Assembly (NCBI RefSeq): GCF_001678675.1
Contig: NZ_LZRN01000006.1
Coordinates: 62,001 to 126,000, forward strand
DNA: 64,000 nt
Direction of reading: 5' to 3'
Source of the DNA: Gelidibacter algens
GTDB taxonomy: Bacteria > Bacteroidota > Bacteroidia > Flavobacteriales > Flavobacteriaceae
This document shows positions 9,236 through 17,442 of this stretch, piece by piece. Each line of letters opens with the position of its first letter. Positions within the stretch are counted from its first letter, which is position 1. The position numbers and the translations under genes are program-made. The notes under the pieces are model-generated. The model did not search any database and was not told the DNA's origin. It worked only from the letters and a program-made list of their open reading frames with translations.

Positions 9236-10042
9236 ATGGATTTAAACAATTTACAACGCAATTTCGAGGGGTATTTGAACACTCCAATATTATGGTGTGA
9301 TGATGATTTATATCGTTTAAAACCTTATATACTAAGGACTAGCGCCCCTGAACCATTTGAAGAACATCTTGGTCATAATCTCAGACTTGGGAAAATGGTG
9401 GAGCGATTTGTGTTCCATCAACTGGCAGCTGACCTCTCATGCACTATTTTAGCTGACAACATACAGATACAAGATGGTAAGCGAACAATTGGCGAATTGG
9501 ATGTACTCCTTATGACTAAAGCTGGCCCCGTCCATTTAGAAATTATCTATAAATTTTACCTGTATGATCCCGATGAAGGCGATACTGAAATTTCACATTG
9601 GATCGGTCCGAATAGACAAGATGCATTGGTTCAAAAACTCAGCAAGCTCAAAGAAAAACAGTTGCCTCTCCTCTACCATCCCAAAACTCAACCCTTACTT
9701 GAACATTTAGGTCTTGCCCTCACTAAAATTAAACAAGAAGTGTTATTTAAAGCCCAATTATTTTTGCCGCTTGATCTTAAAGACGCAGTATTTCATAAAT
9801 TGAATCCGGCATGTGTTGTCGGGTTTTATATCAGGAGAGATCAACTTTGTCGGTTTAAAAGTGCTCAATTTTTTATTCCCGAAAAAGGAGATTGGATCAT
9901 GAATTGCCATGAAAATGTAGCTTGGTTGGATGATGTCGATTTTACAACTGAGGTCAATACCTGGCTCGATAAAAAGCGGTCACCTTTGTGCTGGTTAAAG
10001 GAGGGTGACACTATTGAAAAATTCTTTGTGGTCTGGTGGTGA
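9236..10042 (+). CDS. DUF1853 family protein (PD-(D/E)XK nuclease-like)
   Basis: A 268-residue cytoplasmic protein. The ATG at 9236 is preferred to an upstream TTG at 9221 because family N-termini begin close to the LQRNFEGYLNTPILW block. A nuclease-like core is visible: Glu56 in a helix, Asp89 in GELDVLL, then HLEIIYKFYL with Glu102 and Lys106, giving the E...D...ExxxK pattern of the PD-(D/E)XK fold. DUF1853 has no established function that I know of. It lies between a helicase (divergent) and topoisomerase III (co-directional, 162 bp away), so a nucleic-acid role is reasonable but inferred. Confidence 0.8.
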   Translation: MDLNNLQRNFEGYLNTPILWCDDDLYRLKPYILRTSAPEPFEEHLGHNLRLGKMVERFVFHQLAADLSCTILADNIQIQDGKRTIGELDVLLMTKAGPVHLEIIYKFYLYDPDEGDTEISHWIGPNRQDALVQKLSKLKEKQLPLLYHPKTQPLLEHLGLALTKIKQEVLFKAQLFLPLDLKDAVFHKLNPACVVGFYIRRDQLCRFKSAQFFIPEKGDWIMNCHENVAWLDDVDFTTEVNTWLDKKRSPLCWLKEGDTIEKFFVVWW

Positions 10043-10204
10043 TTTGTGTGCTCAGTTGATCAGCGGGACCTTCGTGTGTTTTATCTTAATTCTTGCAGTA
10101 TCCCTTCAAAAAGTTTTACTTTGCACACGCCAATTTTTAGATGGTGTGACATCGTCTGAAATCTAATTACTCATCATTCAACAACTTAAATATAAACTCT
10201 TATT

Positions 10205-12502
10205 TTGAAAGTCTGTATCGCCGAAAAACCAAGCGTAGCGCGAGAAATCGCCACTATATTGGGAGCCAATAGTAAACATGATGGGTATTATGAAGGCAAC
10301 GGTTATGCAGTAACCTATACATTTGGACATTTGTGCACCTTGATGGAGCCCAATGACTATAAGCCGCATTGGAAAAGTTGGGATTTGAACAATTTGCCCA
10401 TGCTGCCCGAAAAGTTTAAAACGAAGGTGGTGAGCAATTCTGGCATTCAAAAGCAGTTTATGATTGTCAAGAAGTTATTTGATACTGCTGATGTGGTTAT
10501 TAATTGTGGAGATGCTGGTCAGGAAGGGGAATTGATCCAACGTTGGGTTTTGGACCAGGCGAATTACAAAGGCAAAGTGCAGCGTTTATGGATTTCTTCA
10601 TTAACTGCCGAAGCCATTAAGGAAGGTTTTGAAAATCTGAAACCGTCAGAACAGTATGATAATCTTTTTTACGCAGGATTTTCTCGCGCCATTGGCGATT
10701 GGCTTTTGGGGATGAACGCCACACGTCTGTACACTCTGAAGCACGGCGGCTACAAGCAGGTATTGTCTGTGGGCCGCGTGCAAACGCCAACCTTGGCCAT
10801 GGTGGTCAACAGGTTTAAAGAGATTGAAAACTTTGTGCCTCAACCCTATTGGGAATTGCAAACACTTTATAGAGACACGTTGTTCAGTTATGAAGAAGGT
10901 CGCTTTACCAAAATGGAAAATGGTGAAGTATTGGCCAATAAAGTTAAGGAGCACGAGTTCGAAATTGTGTCCATTACCAAGAAAAAAGGAAAGGATTACG
11001 CACCAAAATTGTTCGACTTGACAGGGTTGCAGGTGTATTGCAATACGAAATTCGGATTCTCGGCAGATGAAACCCTTAAGATTGTTCAGAAACTGTATGA
11101 GCAGAAAGTCGTCACCTATCCAAGAGTTGACACCACGTTTCTACCCAACGATATTTACCCTAAAGTGCCAGGCATATTAAGTAACCTTTCAAAATATGCA
11201 TCGTTAACGACGCCAATTTTAGGAAAAAAGATTAAGAAATCGTCAAAAGTCTTTAATGACAAGAAAGTTACAGACCATCACGCGATAATTCCTACTGGTG
11301 TTGAAAGCAATTTGCAGTATAACCAACAGCAGGTGTATGACATTATTACAAGACGTTTTATCGCCGTGTTTTATGACGATAGTACGGTATCAAACACGAC
11401 CGTTATTGGAAAAGCAGCAGATGTAAATTTTAAAGCCACCGGCAAAGAGATTTTGAGCAAAGGCTGGCGGGTTGTTTTTGAAACTGCCAATGGCACTAGT
11501 GGTACTGCAAAAGAAAACTTATTGCCAAGCTTTGTCAAAGGTGAAAAAGGATCACATGAACCGTCCTTTTTGGAAAAACAGACCAAGCCACCCAATCAAT
11601 TTACAGAAGCGTCCCTTTTACGTGCCATGGAAACCGCAGGAAAGCAAGTTGATGATGATGAGATGCGCGAATTGATGAAAGAAAATGGAATTGGCCGTCC
11701 TTCAACACGCGCCAACATTATTGAGACCCTCTTCAAACGTAAATACATTGAGCGTAATAAAAAGCAAGTTCTGCCTACACAAATAGGCATTCAACTCATT
11801 GATACAATTCAAAATGAATTGCTGAAATCGGCCGAATTGACCGGCATGTGGGAAAAGCAATTGAAAGACATTGAAAAAGGCACCTATAGCGCAGCCCAAT
11901 TTATTGCCAATATGAAAAAAATGGTGGATGCCTTGGTGTACGAAGTGCGGAGTGAAACCCAACGTGCCAACATCTCCCATATAAAGATTGAAGATAAGGC
12001 GGTAGCGAAAAAGGAGCCTAAGAAAAAAGCAGGAATCACTTCAATAACCTGTCCGAAATGTAAAAACGGAACATTGATCACAGGGAAAACGGCTTATGGT
12101 TGCAGTGACTTTAAAAATGGCTGTCGTTTTTTGCTACCATTTAAGTTTAAGGATAAAAAGGTTTCAGAAAAACAATACCTGCGCTTGCTTCAAAAAGGCT
12201 CTACAGTAAATCTTAAAGGATTCAAAAATGAAACTGGAGAATTGGAAGGACTCATCAGATTTGATGATATGTTTCAATTGGTATTGGAACCAAAAAAAAT
12301 GGCCAAAAAAGAAACTTCAGACAGTTTGACTTGTCCAAAGTGTAAGAAAGGCACTGTCATAAAAGGGAAAACTGCTTATGGTTGTAGCCATTATAAAGAA
12401 GGTTGTGATTTTAGGTTTACGTTTGATGATGTGCGAAAAAAAGGTGAAGGAAAAAAAATGAGCAAAGAACTGGTTTACAGTATTTTAAATGGAAGAATCT
12501 AA
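10205..12502 (+). CDS. topB: DNA topoisomerase III (type IA)
   Basis: A 765-residue type IA topoisomerase. The TOPRIM domain begins at the N-terminus (VCIAEKPSVAREIA) with the acidic NCGDAGQEGE cluster. The catalytic tyrosine is Tyr305 in VVTYPRVDTTFL. The RPSTRANIIETL segment is conserved in the family. Two near-identical C-terminal zinc ribbons follow: CPKCKNGTL...GCSDFKNGC (~616-643) and CPKCKKGTV...GCSHYKEGC (~709-735). The start codon is TTG at 10205; there is no in-frame ATG near the conserved N-terminus. TopB decatenates DNA and works with RecQ-type helicases. It overlaps the next gene by 14 bp, implying coupled translation. Confidence 0.93.
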   Translation: MKVCIAEKPSVAREIATILGANSKHDGYYEGNGYAVTYTFGHLCTLMEPNDYKPHWKSWDLNNLPMLPEKFKTKVVSNSGIQKQFMIVKKLFDTADVVINCGDAGQEGELIQRWVLDQANYKGKVQRLWISSLTAEAIKEGFENLKPSEQYDNLFYAGFSRAIGDWLLGMNATRLYTLKHGGYKQVLSVGRVQTPTLAMVVNRFKEIENFVPQPYWELQTLYRDTLFSYEEGRFTKMENGEVLANKVKEHEFEIVSITKKKGKDYAPKLFDLTGLQVYCNTKFGFSADETLKIVQKLYEQKVVTYPRVDTTFLPNDIYPKVPGILSNLSKYASLTTPILGKKIKKSSKVFNDKKVTDHHAIIPTGVESNLQYNQQQVYDIITRRFIAVFYDDSTVSNTTVIGKAADVNFKATGKEILSKGWRVVFETANGTSGTAKENLLPSFVKGEKGSHEPSFLEKQTKPPNQFTEASLLRAMETAGKQVDDDEMRELMKENGIGRPSTRANIIETLFKRKYIERNKKQVLPTQIGIQLIDTIQNELLKSAELTGMWEKQLKDIEKGTYSAAQFIANMKKMVDALVYEVRSETQRANISHIKIEDKAVAKKEPKKKAGITSITCPKCKNGTLITGKTAYGCSDFKNGCRFLLPFKFKDKKVSEKQYLRLLQKGSTVNLKGFKNETGELEGLIRFDDMFQLVLEPKKMAKKETSDSLTCPKCKKGTVIKGKTAYGCSHYKEGCDFRFTFDDVRKKGEGKKMSKELVYSILNGRI

Positions 12503-13085
12503 ATCATCACAACACGTTCATTATCTGCTTCATAAACCCTTAGGATACCTCAGTCAATTTATGAGCAACGCCAAACATGAGCGCAATAAAAAGTTTTTAG
12601 GTGCCCTTTATGAGTTCCCTGATGGTGTGATGCCTATTGGGCGCTTGGATAAAAATTCAGAAGGACTTTTATTGCTGACCACTGATGGTTTTTTGAGCAA
12701 CACAATCTGTAGCAACCACGTTGAAAAGGAATATTATGTGCAGGTAGATGGTGCCATTACAGATACCGCAGTTGAAGAACTTCAGCGAAGTGTAACCATA
12801 GGATTCAAAGGCATTAAATACGACACCCAGCCCTGTAAAGTTTTCAAATTGAAGCATACGCCCAATTTTGCAGAGCGATCTAAAAAAATAAGGGATGCAC
12901 GCCATGGGCCAACCTCATGGATTTCAATCACCTTAAATGAAGGAAAGTTTAAGCAGGTGCGCAAAATGACTTCTGCGGTTGGTTTTCCTACCCTGAGATT
13001 GGTACGTGTGCGCATTGGTAGCATTCATTTAAACAGAATGGCACCAGGAGATGTTATTAAAATGGATGAATTAAAGGTGGATTAA
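12489..13085 (+). CDS. rluE: rRNA pseudouridine synthase, RluE-like (RsuA/RluB/E/F family)
   Basis: A 198-residue enzyme without the N-terminal S4 domain, as in RluE. It starts HYLLHKPLGYLSQF, followed by the catalytic motif GRLDKNSEGLLLLT with nucleophile Asp54. The KEYYVQVDG and KFKQVRKMTSAVGFPTLRLVRVRIG segments are family signatures. RluE isomerises a uridine in 23S rRNA (U2457 in E. coli); the exact target here is inferred. The ATG at 12489 lies inside the end of topB (14-bp overlap), so the two are probably co-transcribed. The stop overlaps the convergent cold-shock gene by 3 bp. Confidence 0.88.
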   Translation: MEESKSSQHVHYLLHKPLGYLSQFMSNAKHERNKKFLGALYEFPDGVMPIGRLDKNSEGLLLLTTDGFLSNTICSNHVEKEYYVQVDGAITDTAVEELQRSVTIGFKGIKYDTQPCKVFKLKHTPNFAERSKKIRDARHGPTSWISITLNEGKFKQVRKMTSAVGFPTLRLVRVRIGSIHLNRMAPGDVIKMDELKVD

Positions 13086-13525
13086 ACGCGCTTTACTCTT
13101 ACAGCATTCATACCTTTCATACCGCGTTCCAATTCAAAAGTTACTTTGTCATTTTCAGCGATATCATCTAAGAGTCCACTAACGTGACAAAAATACTTTT
13201 CATTGTTTTCAAGGTCGATGATAAATCCGAAGCCTTTAGAACTGTCATAGAATGACACTTTTCCTTGTCTTATTGGATCTTCTTCTTCACCTTCTTCTTT
13301 TTTGGGTACACCCAAAACAATATCTTCTGCTTCTACTTTAATCTTATCTGCAGGATTTGGTGGTGTATCTGTCAAATTGCCGTGAGCATCAACGTAAGCA
13401 AATTGGATACCATCGGTTCCTCCTTCTGCTTTACGGGCTTCTTTTTTCTTTCTTTTATCTTCACGCTTTTTTGCACGTGCTTTTTCTTTTTCAATTTTGT
13501 TAAAGGTCTGTTGCGACTTAGCCAT
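13082..13525 (-). CDS. Cold-shock domain protein with charged N-terminal extension
   Basis: A 147-residue protein. The N-terminal ~35 residues are highly charged (many K/R/E), followed by a ~45-residue linker. Residues ~86-147 form a CspA-type OB fold with RNP1-like KGFGFI (97-102) and RNP2-like YFCHVS (111-116). Such domains bind single-stranded RNA/DNA and melt mRNA structure. The ordinary CspA is ~65-70 residues, so more than half of this protein is extension. The stop overlaps rluE convergently. A candidate -7 box about 160 bp upstream suggests a long leader, as in cold-regulated csp genes. Confidence 0.9.
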   Translation of the reverse strand: MAKSQQTFNKIEKEKARAKKREDKRKKKEARKAEGGTDGIQFAYVDAHGNLTDTPPNPADKIKVEAEDIVLGVPKKEEGEEEDPIRQGKVSFYDSSKGFGFIIDLENNEKYFCHVSGLLDDIAENDKVTFELERGMKGMNAVRVKRV

Positions 13526-13682
13526 TCTTTTTTTTTAATATGTTTTAAGGGTTAATTTTGAAATACCAATCAATACTTAGGATAAGCAATTTTGGAAATT
13601 GAAATGTCGAAAGATTAATCTAGTGATTGCAATGTAAATAAATAATACAGTAACATAAGTCTCTGATTATCTATATACCTTA

Positions 13683-13690
13683 CAAATATA
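13683..13690 (-). promoter_or_regulatory. Candidate -7 box for the cold-shock gene
   Basis: The minus-strand sequence TATATTTG matches TAnnTTTG. It would give a leader of about 150 nt before the ATG at 13525. A TTG lies 26 bp further upstream, longer than the usual 17-23 bp, so the match is imperfect. Confidence 0.35.
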
Positions 13691-14200
13691 GGATTTTGAT
13701 TTTAAATTCCATCTTTCAATACACTATTCTTTATGCGTGTCTGTTCAATTAATTAATCTGAGGGCCTTATTATAGTATATATCTTATGATTTAATTAAAG
13801 AATTTGAATTTCACTTTTAATAGCAAAAAAGAGCGACTAGTGATTAATAAATAATCCTTACGTTAATAACAGGCAGAGCGATCAGATTGATAAATGTCGT
13901 CTCAACTAATATTACTTGGAAAAAACTGACCTAATAATGCAATCTTATTTTAGCATTTAATTTCATATGAAAACGAACGAGCTGACAAGGGACATTGAGA
14001 AGGGATTCTTAAGAAGTGTTTTCCAAAATAGAGAATGCGGCTGTTTTTCCTTTAACTTAATTATAACACCTCCAAAAATCTTAAGATTAAGAAGTTACCT
14101 TCAATAGGCGTCAAAACCTTTTATAAAGCCGAACTGCATTAGGTGAAGTCTAATTATTTATCTAATTTTATAGTTAGAATCACATTAAACGTTTAAGAAA
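13691..14200. other. Long intergenic region with one possible micro-ORF
   Basis: About 510 bp, very AT-rich, between divergent genes. One plus-strand 46-codon frame at 13967-14107 begins MKTNELTRDIEKGF and ends in LRSYLQ. It has no recognisable homologue and no promoter that I can see. No tRNA, repeat or terminator was found. Confidence 0.4.
13967..14107 (+). CDS. Possible 46-residue protein
   Basis: A short frame from ATG to TAG. The first ~20 residues (MKTNELTRDIEKGFLRSVFQ) have a plausible protein composition, but the rest, with CGCF and TPPKILRLRS, looks less natural. It could be a remnant of a longer gene. I list it only as a possibility. Confidence 0.15.
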   Translation: MKTNELTRDIEKGFLRSVFQNRECGCFSFNLIITPPKILRLRSYLQ

Positions 14201-14467
14201 ATGACTTTTATCTCTGAAAATATAATTCCTGGAAATTACGGCAAAAAATTCACAACAGATGTTGATGAAGCCTCTGAACAAGCAAAACTTGAAGCGGCCA
14301 TTATGGATGTTGAGGGCGTCAAGGATGTTGTTTTTGAAAAAGATGTTTTCCCATTAGTGTTTACCGTGTATACAAATCAAGTTGTAGACATCACTGACCT
14401 GCAAAACAAAGCACTAGAGTTAGGATTTCATGTCATTGCCAAAGAGCCTTTCTTCCCTTTATTCTAA
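14201..14467 (+). CDS. Small HMA-fold-like protein lacking the metal-binding cysteines
   Basis: An 88-residue protein. The pattern of predicted strand-helix-strand-strand-helix-strand, with KLEAAIMDVEGVKDVVFEKD and DITDLQNKALELGFHVIA, resembles heavy-metal-associated (HMA/CopZ) domains. The CxxC metal site is absent, so copper binding is unlikely. It may be a cytoplasmic adaptor or have another ligand. It converges tail-to-tail with the 14471-15130 gene with only 3 bp between stops and no terminator. Family assignment is by pattern only. Confidence 0.6.
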   Translation: MTFISENIIPGNYGKKFTTDVDEASEQAKLEAAIMDVEGVKDVVFEKDVFPLVFTVYTNQVVDITDLQNKALELGFHVIAKEPFFPLF

Positions 14468-14470
14468 AAA

Positions 14471-15130
14471 CTATTTCTCTTTTACAATTATAATACTGGC
14501 CGTTACACCAGTGAGAAGATTCCATTTTTTTGAAGATACCTGCAGACCATTATCATCAAAGACATGGAATTCTGCTGTATTTGGCCCTGACTCACCTTGG
14601 TTGAGCGCCACAAATTCTATTTTGTTGATACCTTCTACCAAAGGGACATCAAAATTCTTATAGCCTCCTGTCAGTAAAAGATCGGGTATAAAAACGATGC
14701 CATTTACAAAAACACGCACGCGGTCTCCATCAGGATATTCATGGTCTCTACATTTTATGTTGGCTTTCTTTCCGGTCATCCTAAAAGTGCCCAAAAACTG
14801 ATCTTCCATGGTTTCCATCCTAAAACCTTGCTCTACAGCTTTACTGTTCCATTTTTTATCAAAGATTTCACCCGGATCTCTAAGGGTGCTGTTGTCAAAC
14901 ATTGAAAACTCTGTTTTCTCTTTTTCAAATGTGATGGGATTCTTAACCGTAGGTTTTTCTTCCTTTTTGACCGGTTCAATTTTAATAGGTGTAGGTGCTG
15001 GTTCCTTTTTGTCATCCTCTCGCTCTACGGCAGGAATAGGAATACTTTTAATTGGAATTTCCTGAGCCTTCATTTGAAAAATGGCAACGAGAAAGAAAAT
15101 GCCTAAAAGATTATATTTATAAAATGCCAT
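14471..15130 (-). CDS. Secreted protein of unknown function
   Basis: A 219-residue protein with a signal peptide (1-22, ending FQMKA). A Pro/Lys/Glu-rich low-complexity stretch runs from ~24 to ~70. The remaining ~150 residues look beta-rich: RVRVFVNGIVFIPDLLLTGGYKNFDVPLVEGINKIEFVALNQGESGPNTAEFHVFD resembles a carbohydrate-binding or Ig-like sandwich in which a ligand phrase is followed by an alignment of short strands. I recognise no named family. It is probably periplasmic or surface exposed, with the low-complexity stretch acting as a spacer. Confidence 0.7.
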   Translation of the reverse strand: MAFYKYNLLGIFFLVAIFQMKAQEIPIKSIPIPAVEREDDKKEPAPTPIKIEPVKKEEKPTVKNPITFEKEKTEFSMFDNSTLRDPGEIFDKKWNSKAVEQGFRMETMEDQFLGTFRMTGKKANIKCRDHEYPDGDRVRVFVNGIVFIPDLLLTGGYKNFDVPLVEGINKIEFVALNQGESGPNTAEFHVFDDNGLQVSSKKWNLLTGVTASIIIVKEK

Positions 15131-15221
15131 AAGCCTAAAACCGATTTTGAGTACTTAAATCAAAAACTGTACCTCTTAGCGAAACTAACGATTAATTCTG
15201 ACTCTAATTTTTAAGGAAACG

Positions 15222-16736
15222 TTAAAACTTGCCGTTGAAACTCAACCTTAGCTTTCGGATGTATTCATCTATGAGCCAATCTTTGTAATTCTGGGTACTG
15301 TTCATCATACAATAGGAATATTGCTTGATTCTATAAGAAATATCATCCTGCAAATATTTGATCAAATCGCGTGCATCAAAAATAGTTTCGGCATTGGCAA
15401 TGATCATCTGAGAGTGCTGTTCTATTGAACGTTCAATAGCAGTAATGGATTTTCGTCCTTCTGAAACAACTTTTTCATACTCTGCCTTAACATCAAAATC
15501 AATATTTTCAGAGTTGCTGAAACGTTCTCTGACCGAGTCTGGCATGACATAAACAAAGTCGCGCTCAATATCTTCATCATTGCGAAGGTTTTCAAGATAA
15601 AGATCTGGATATTTAAAAATGTGTTGCCAATCTACAGCTTGATTCCATGGTCCAAAACGAACAGCATTATTACCCAAGTCTAACACCAAAAAAGATTTTT
15701 TATCTGAAAGGATGCGAGAGCCACGCCCGATCATCTGAAAATATAATGTCAATGATCGTGTGGCACGATTCAAGATTACAGATTCTACGGTAGGTTCATC
15801 AAATCCGGTAGTCAAAATACTGACAGAGGTCAAGATGCCATCTGGTGTGTTTTTAAACCACTTCAAAATTTCCTTCCGCTCTTGTTTACTACAGGTGTTG
15901 TCTAAATGCCTCACATTATAACCCGCACGTTGAAATGAATAATACACCTCTTTTGAGGTTTGGATACCGTTGTTGAAAATTAAGGTTTTCTTGCCTTTAG
16001 ACATTTCTTCATAAGCAAAAATAAGCTTGCTCAACATATAGGAATTGGTGTAGAGCGCTTCTGAAGATTTTACAGTATAATCGCCATTGATGCCAATTTT
16101 TAAGGTATTCAATTCCACATCAAAATTATACAGCTCTGCATTTGCCAAAAATCCATTTTTTATCAAGGTTGAAATATCATCACCAACTATCAATTTTTGG
16201 TAATTATCCTTCATTGGCAATTTGATATTGGAACTCAAAGGCGTAGCCGTGACACCAAGAATAAAACAGTTTTCGAAGAATTTAAACAGTTTTCTGAAAG
16301 AGTTATAATGGGCCTCATCAATAATAACCAATCCAATATCTTCCAAACGAAGCTTTTTTTCATTGAGACGGTTGTTCAAGGTTTCAACCATGGCCACAAA
16401 ACACTTGTACTGATCTTGGTCTGGAAGTTCCTTAACCTTGCTGTTGATAATCTTGTTGTGGACATCAAAGCTGGTCAGCATTTTTGAAGTTTGCTTGCAC
16501 AGTTCAATCCTATGGGTCAAAATAACCACTTTCTTATTATGGTTTTTGATATAGCGTCTAACAATTTCAGAAAAAATAACCGTCTTCCCTCCTCCCGTTG
16601 GCAGTTGGTACAATAAATTATAATTGTCTGGAGCAGTTTCCAATACCTCAAAAATCCTGTTGAGATCAGCAAGCTGATAATCATAAAGATTCTTTTTGGT
16701 TTTGGCTTCGTTAAGGTGTTCTGCAGTTTCAGACAT
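15222..16736 (-). CDS. DEAD/DEAH-box SF2 helicase (paralogue 2)
   Basis: A 504-residue helicase when started at ATG 16736. The longer frame from 16766 begins inside the -7 box and is rejected. Motifs in order are PTGGGKT (~46-52), DEAH, GVTATP, TTGFDEP and QMIGRGSR. It aligns along its entire length with the helicase at 7568-9124, including the C-terminal extension. Differences concentrate in the N-terminal tail and the last ~100 residues. Two copies 6 kb apart, in the same orientation, suggest an old duplication with diverged roles. The substrate is unknown. Confidence 0.9.
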   Translation of the reverse strand: MSETAEHLNEAKTKKNLYDYQLADLNRIFEVLETAPDNYNLLYQLPTGGGKTVIFSEIVRRYIKNHNKKVVILTHRIELCKQTSKMLTSFDVHNKIINSKVKELPDQDQYKCFVAMVETLNNRLNEKKLRLEDIGLVIIDEAHYNSFRKLFKFFENCFILGVTATPLSSNIKLPMKDNYQKLIVGDDISTLIKNGFLANAELYNFDVELNTLKIGINGDYTVKSSEALYTNSYMLSKLIFAYEEMSKGKKTLIFNNGIQTSKEVYYSFQRAGYNVRHLDNTCSKQERKEILKWFKNTPDGILTSVSILTTGFDEPTVESVILNRATRSLTLYFQMIGRGSRILSDKKSFLVLDLGNNAVRFGPWNQAVDWQHIFKYPDLYLENLRNDEDIERDFVYVMPDSVRERFSNSENIDFDVKAEYEKVVSEGRKSITAIERSIEQHSQMIIANAETIFDARDLIKYLQDDISYRIKQYSYCMMNSTQNYKDWLIDEYIRKLRLSFNGKF

Positions 16737-16765
16737 AGAAATAGGACGTTCGGAAAAAATTTCCA

Positions 16766-16773
16766 CAAAATTA
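16766..16773 (-). promoter_or_regulatory. -7 box for helicase paralogue 2
   Basis: TAATTTTG on the minus strand matches TAnnTTTG and gives a leader of about 25 nt to the ATG at 16736. It overlaps the alternative start at 16766, which argues against that start. No clear -33 TTG was found. Confidence 0.5.
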
Positions 16774-17149
16774 AGGTATTATAGGGGTTAATGTTAGTTA
16801 ATGTTGAAAAGATTTAACAAGTTGAGGATCATTGTCTCTAACCAATGCTTGAAGTACACTCCCTTCTAATTAAAGTCGGTTCAAAAAAAGCTTTCAGGTA
16901 AAATTCATTCTGCTAGAAGTACTTTTAAAAGAGATGAAGTGACTGTTTTAATACATGATGAGGCTGTGTCTATATTATTTAAAAATTATTTTCAGAATTA
17001 ACATATTGATAAATAAGGACTTATCTATTTAAAAAAATATAAATTACTTTGTATTGCATAGTACTGTAACAAAACATTATTTGCTTCGTCTCTATAGTAT
17101 AAACAACAACAAACCATCTAAAAATGTGGTACATTAAATTATAGAAATC
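16774..17149. other. Intergenic stretch upstream of the micro-ORFs
   Basis: AT-rich DNA of ~375 bp with no frame that looks coding. It should contain the promoter for the transcript that ends at 17391, but I found no full TTG/TAnnTTTG match, only ttactttg at 17044-17051. Confidence 0.4.
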
Positions 17150-17239
17150 ATGAGAACATTAAACAGTAATCAAACAACAGGAACATTTCAGAACTCAAAA
17201 ACCCTTACTTGGAACAGTAAAAGACGTTTTAAGAATTAA
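17150..17239 (+). CDS. Possible 29-residue basic peptide
   Basis: A short frame from ATG to TAA. The peptide is polar and ends in a basic cluster (WNSKRRFKN). It lies on the same transcript side as the 23-residue frame at 17277 and the terminator at 17363. No family is recognised. It may be a leader peptide, a small toxin or peptide precursor, or the RNA may be the functional product. Confidence 0.3.
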   Translation: MRTLNSNQTTGTFQNSKTLTWNSKRRFKN

Positions 17240-17276
17240 TTTCAAAATTTCATCAATCATTTATACCAAGGTAACT

Positions 17277-17348
17277 ATGAAAGCTTTAGCTAAAATAATC
17301 GATTCTTCAGGCAGTCTCGACGACGATCTAGACACTTTCAAAATGTAA
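17277..17348 (+). CDS. Possible 23-residue acidic peptide
   Basis: A short frame beginning MKALAKIIDSSGS and ending in an acidic segment with DDDLDTFKM. An aagg element sits about 7 nt upstream of the ATG, unusual for Bacteroidota, where Shine-Dalgarno sites are rare. The stop is 14 bp before a strong terminator. The acidic tail contrasts with the basic peptide encoded 37 bp upstream. No family is recognised. Confidence 0.3.
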   Translation: MKALAKIIDSSGSLDDDLDTFKM

Positions 17349-17362
17349 CCACCCCATTCAAT

Positions 17363-17391
17363 CTGGCGCTCTCATCAAGCGCCAGTTTTTT
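17363..17391 (+). terminator. Strong Rho-independent terminator
   Basis: A GC-rich 8-bp stem ctggcgct / agcgccag with a 7-nt loop, followed by six T. It ends a short plus-strand transcript that contains no normal-sized gene. Confidence 0.9.
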
Positions 17392-17442
17392 ATTTGGCAC
17401 CAATTTTGTGATTTCTTTAACACATCCTTAAAACTTCACACT

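Noticed and set aside
16737-16766. Upstream start of helicase paralogue 2 at 16766
   Set aside because: It lies in the -7 box (16766-16773) and is not matched by paralogue 1.
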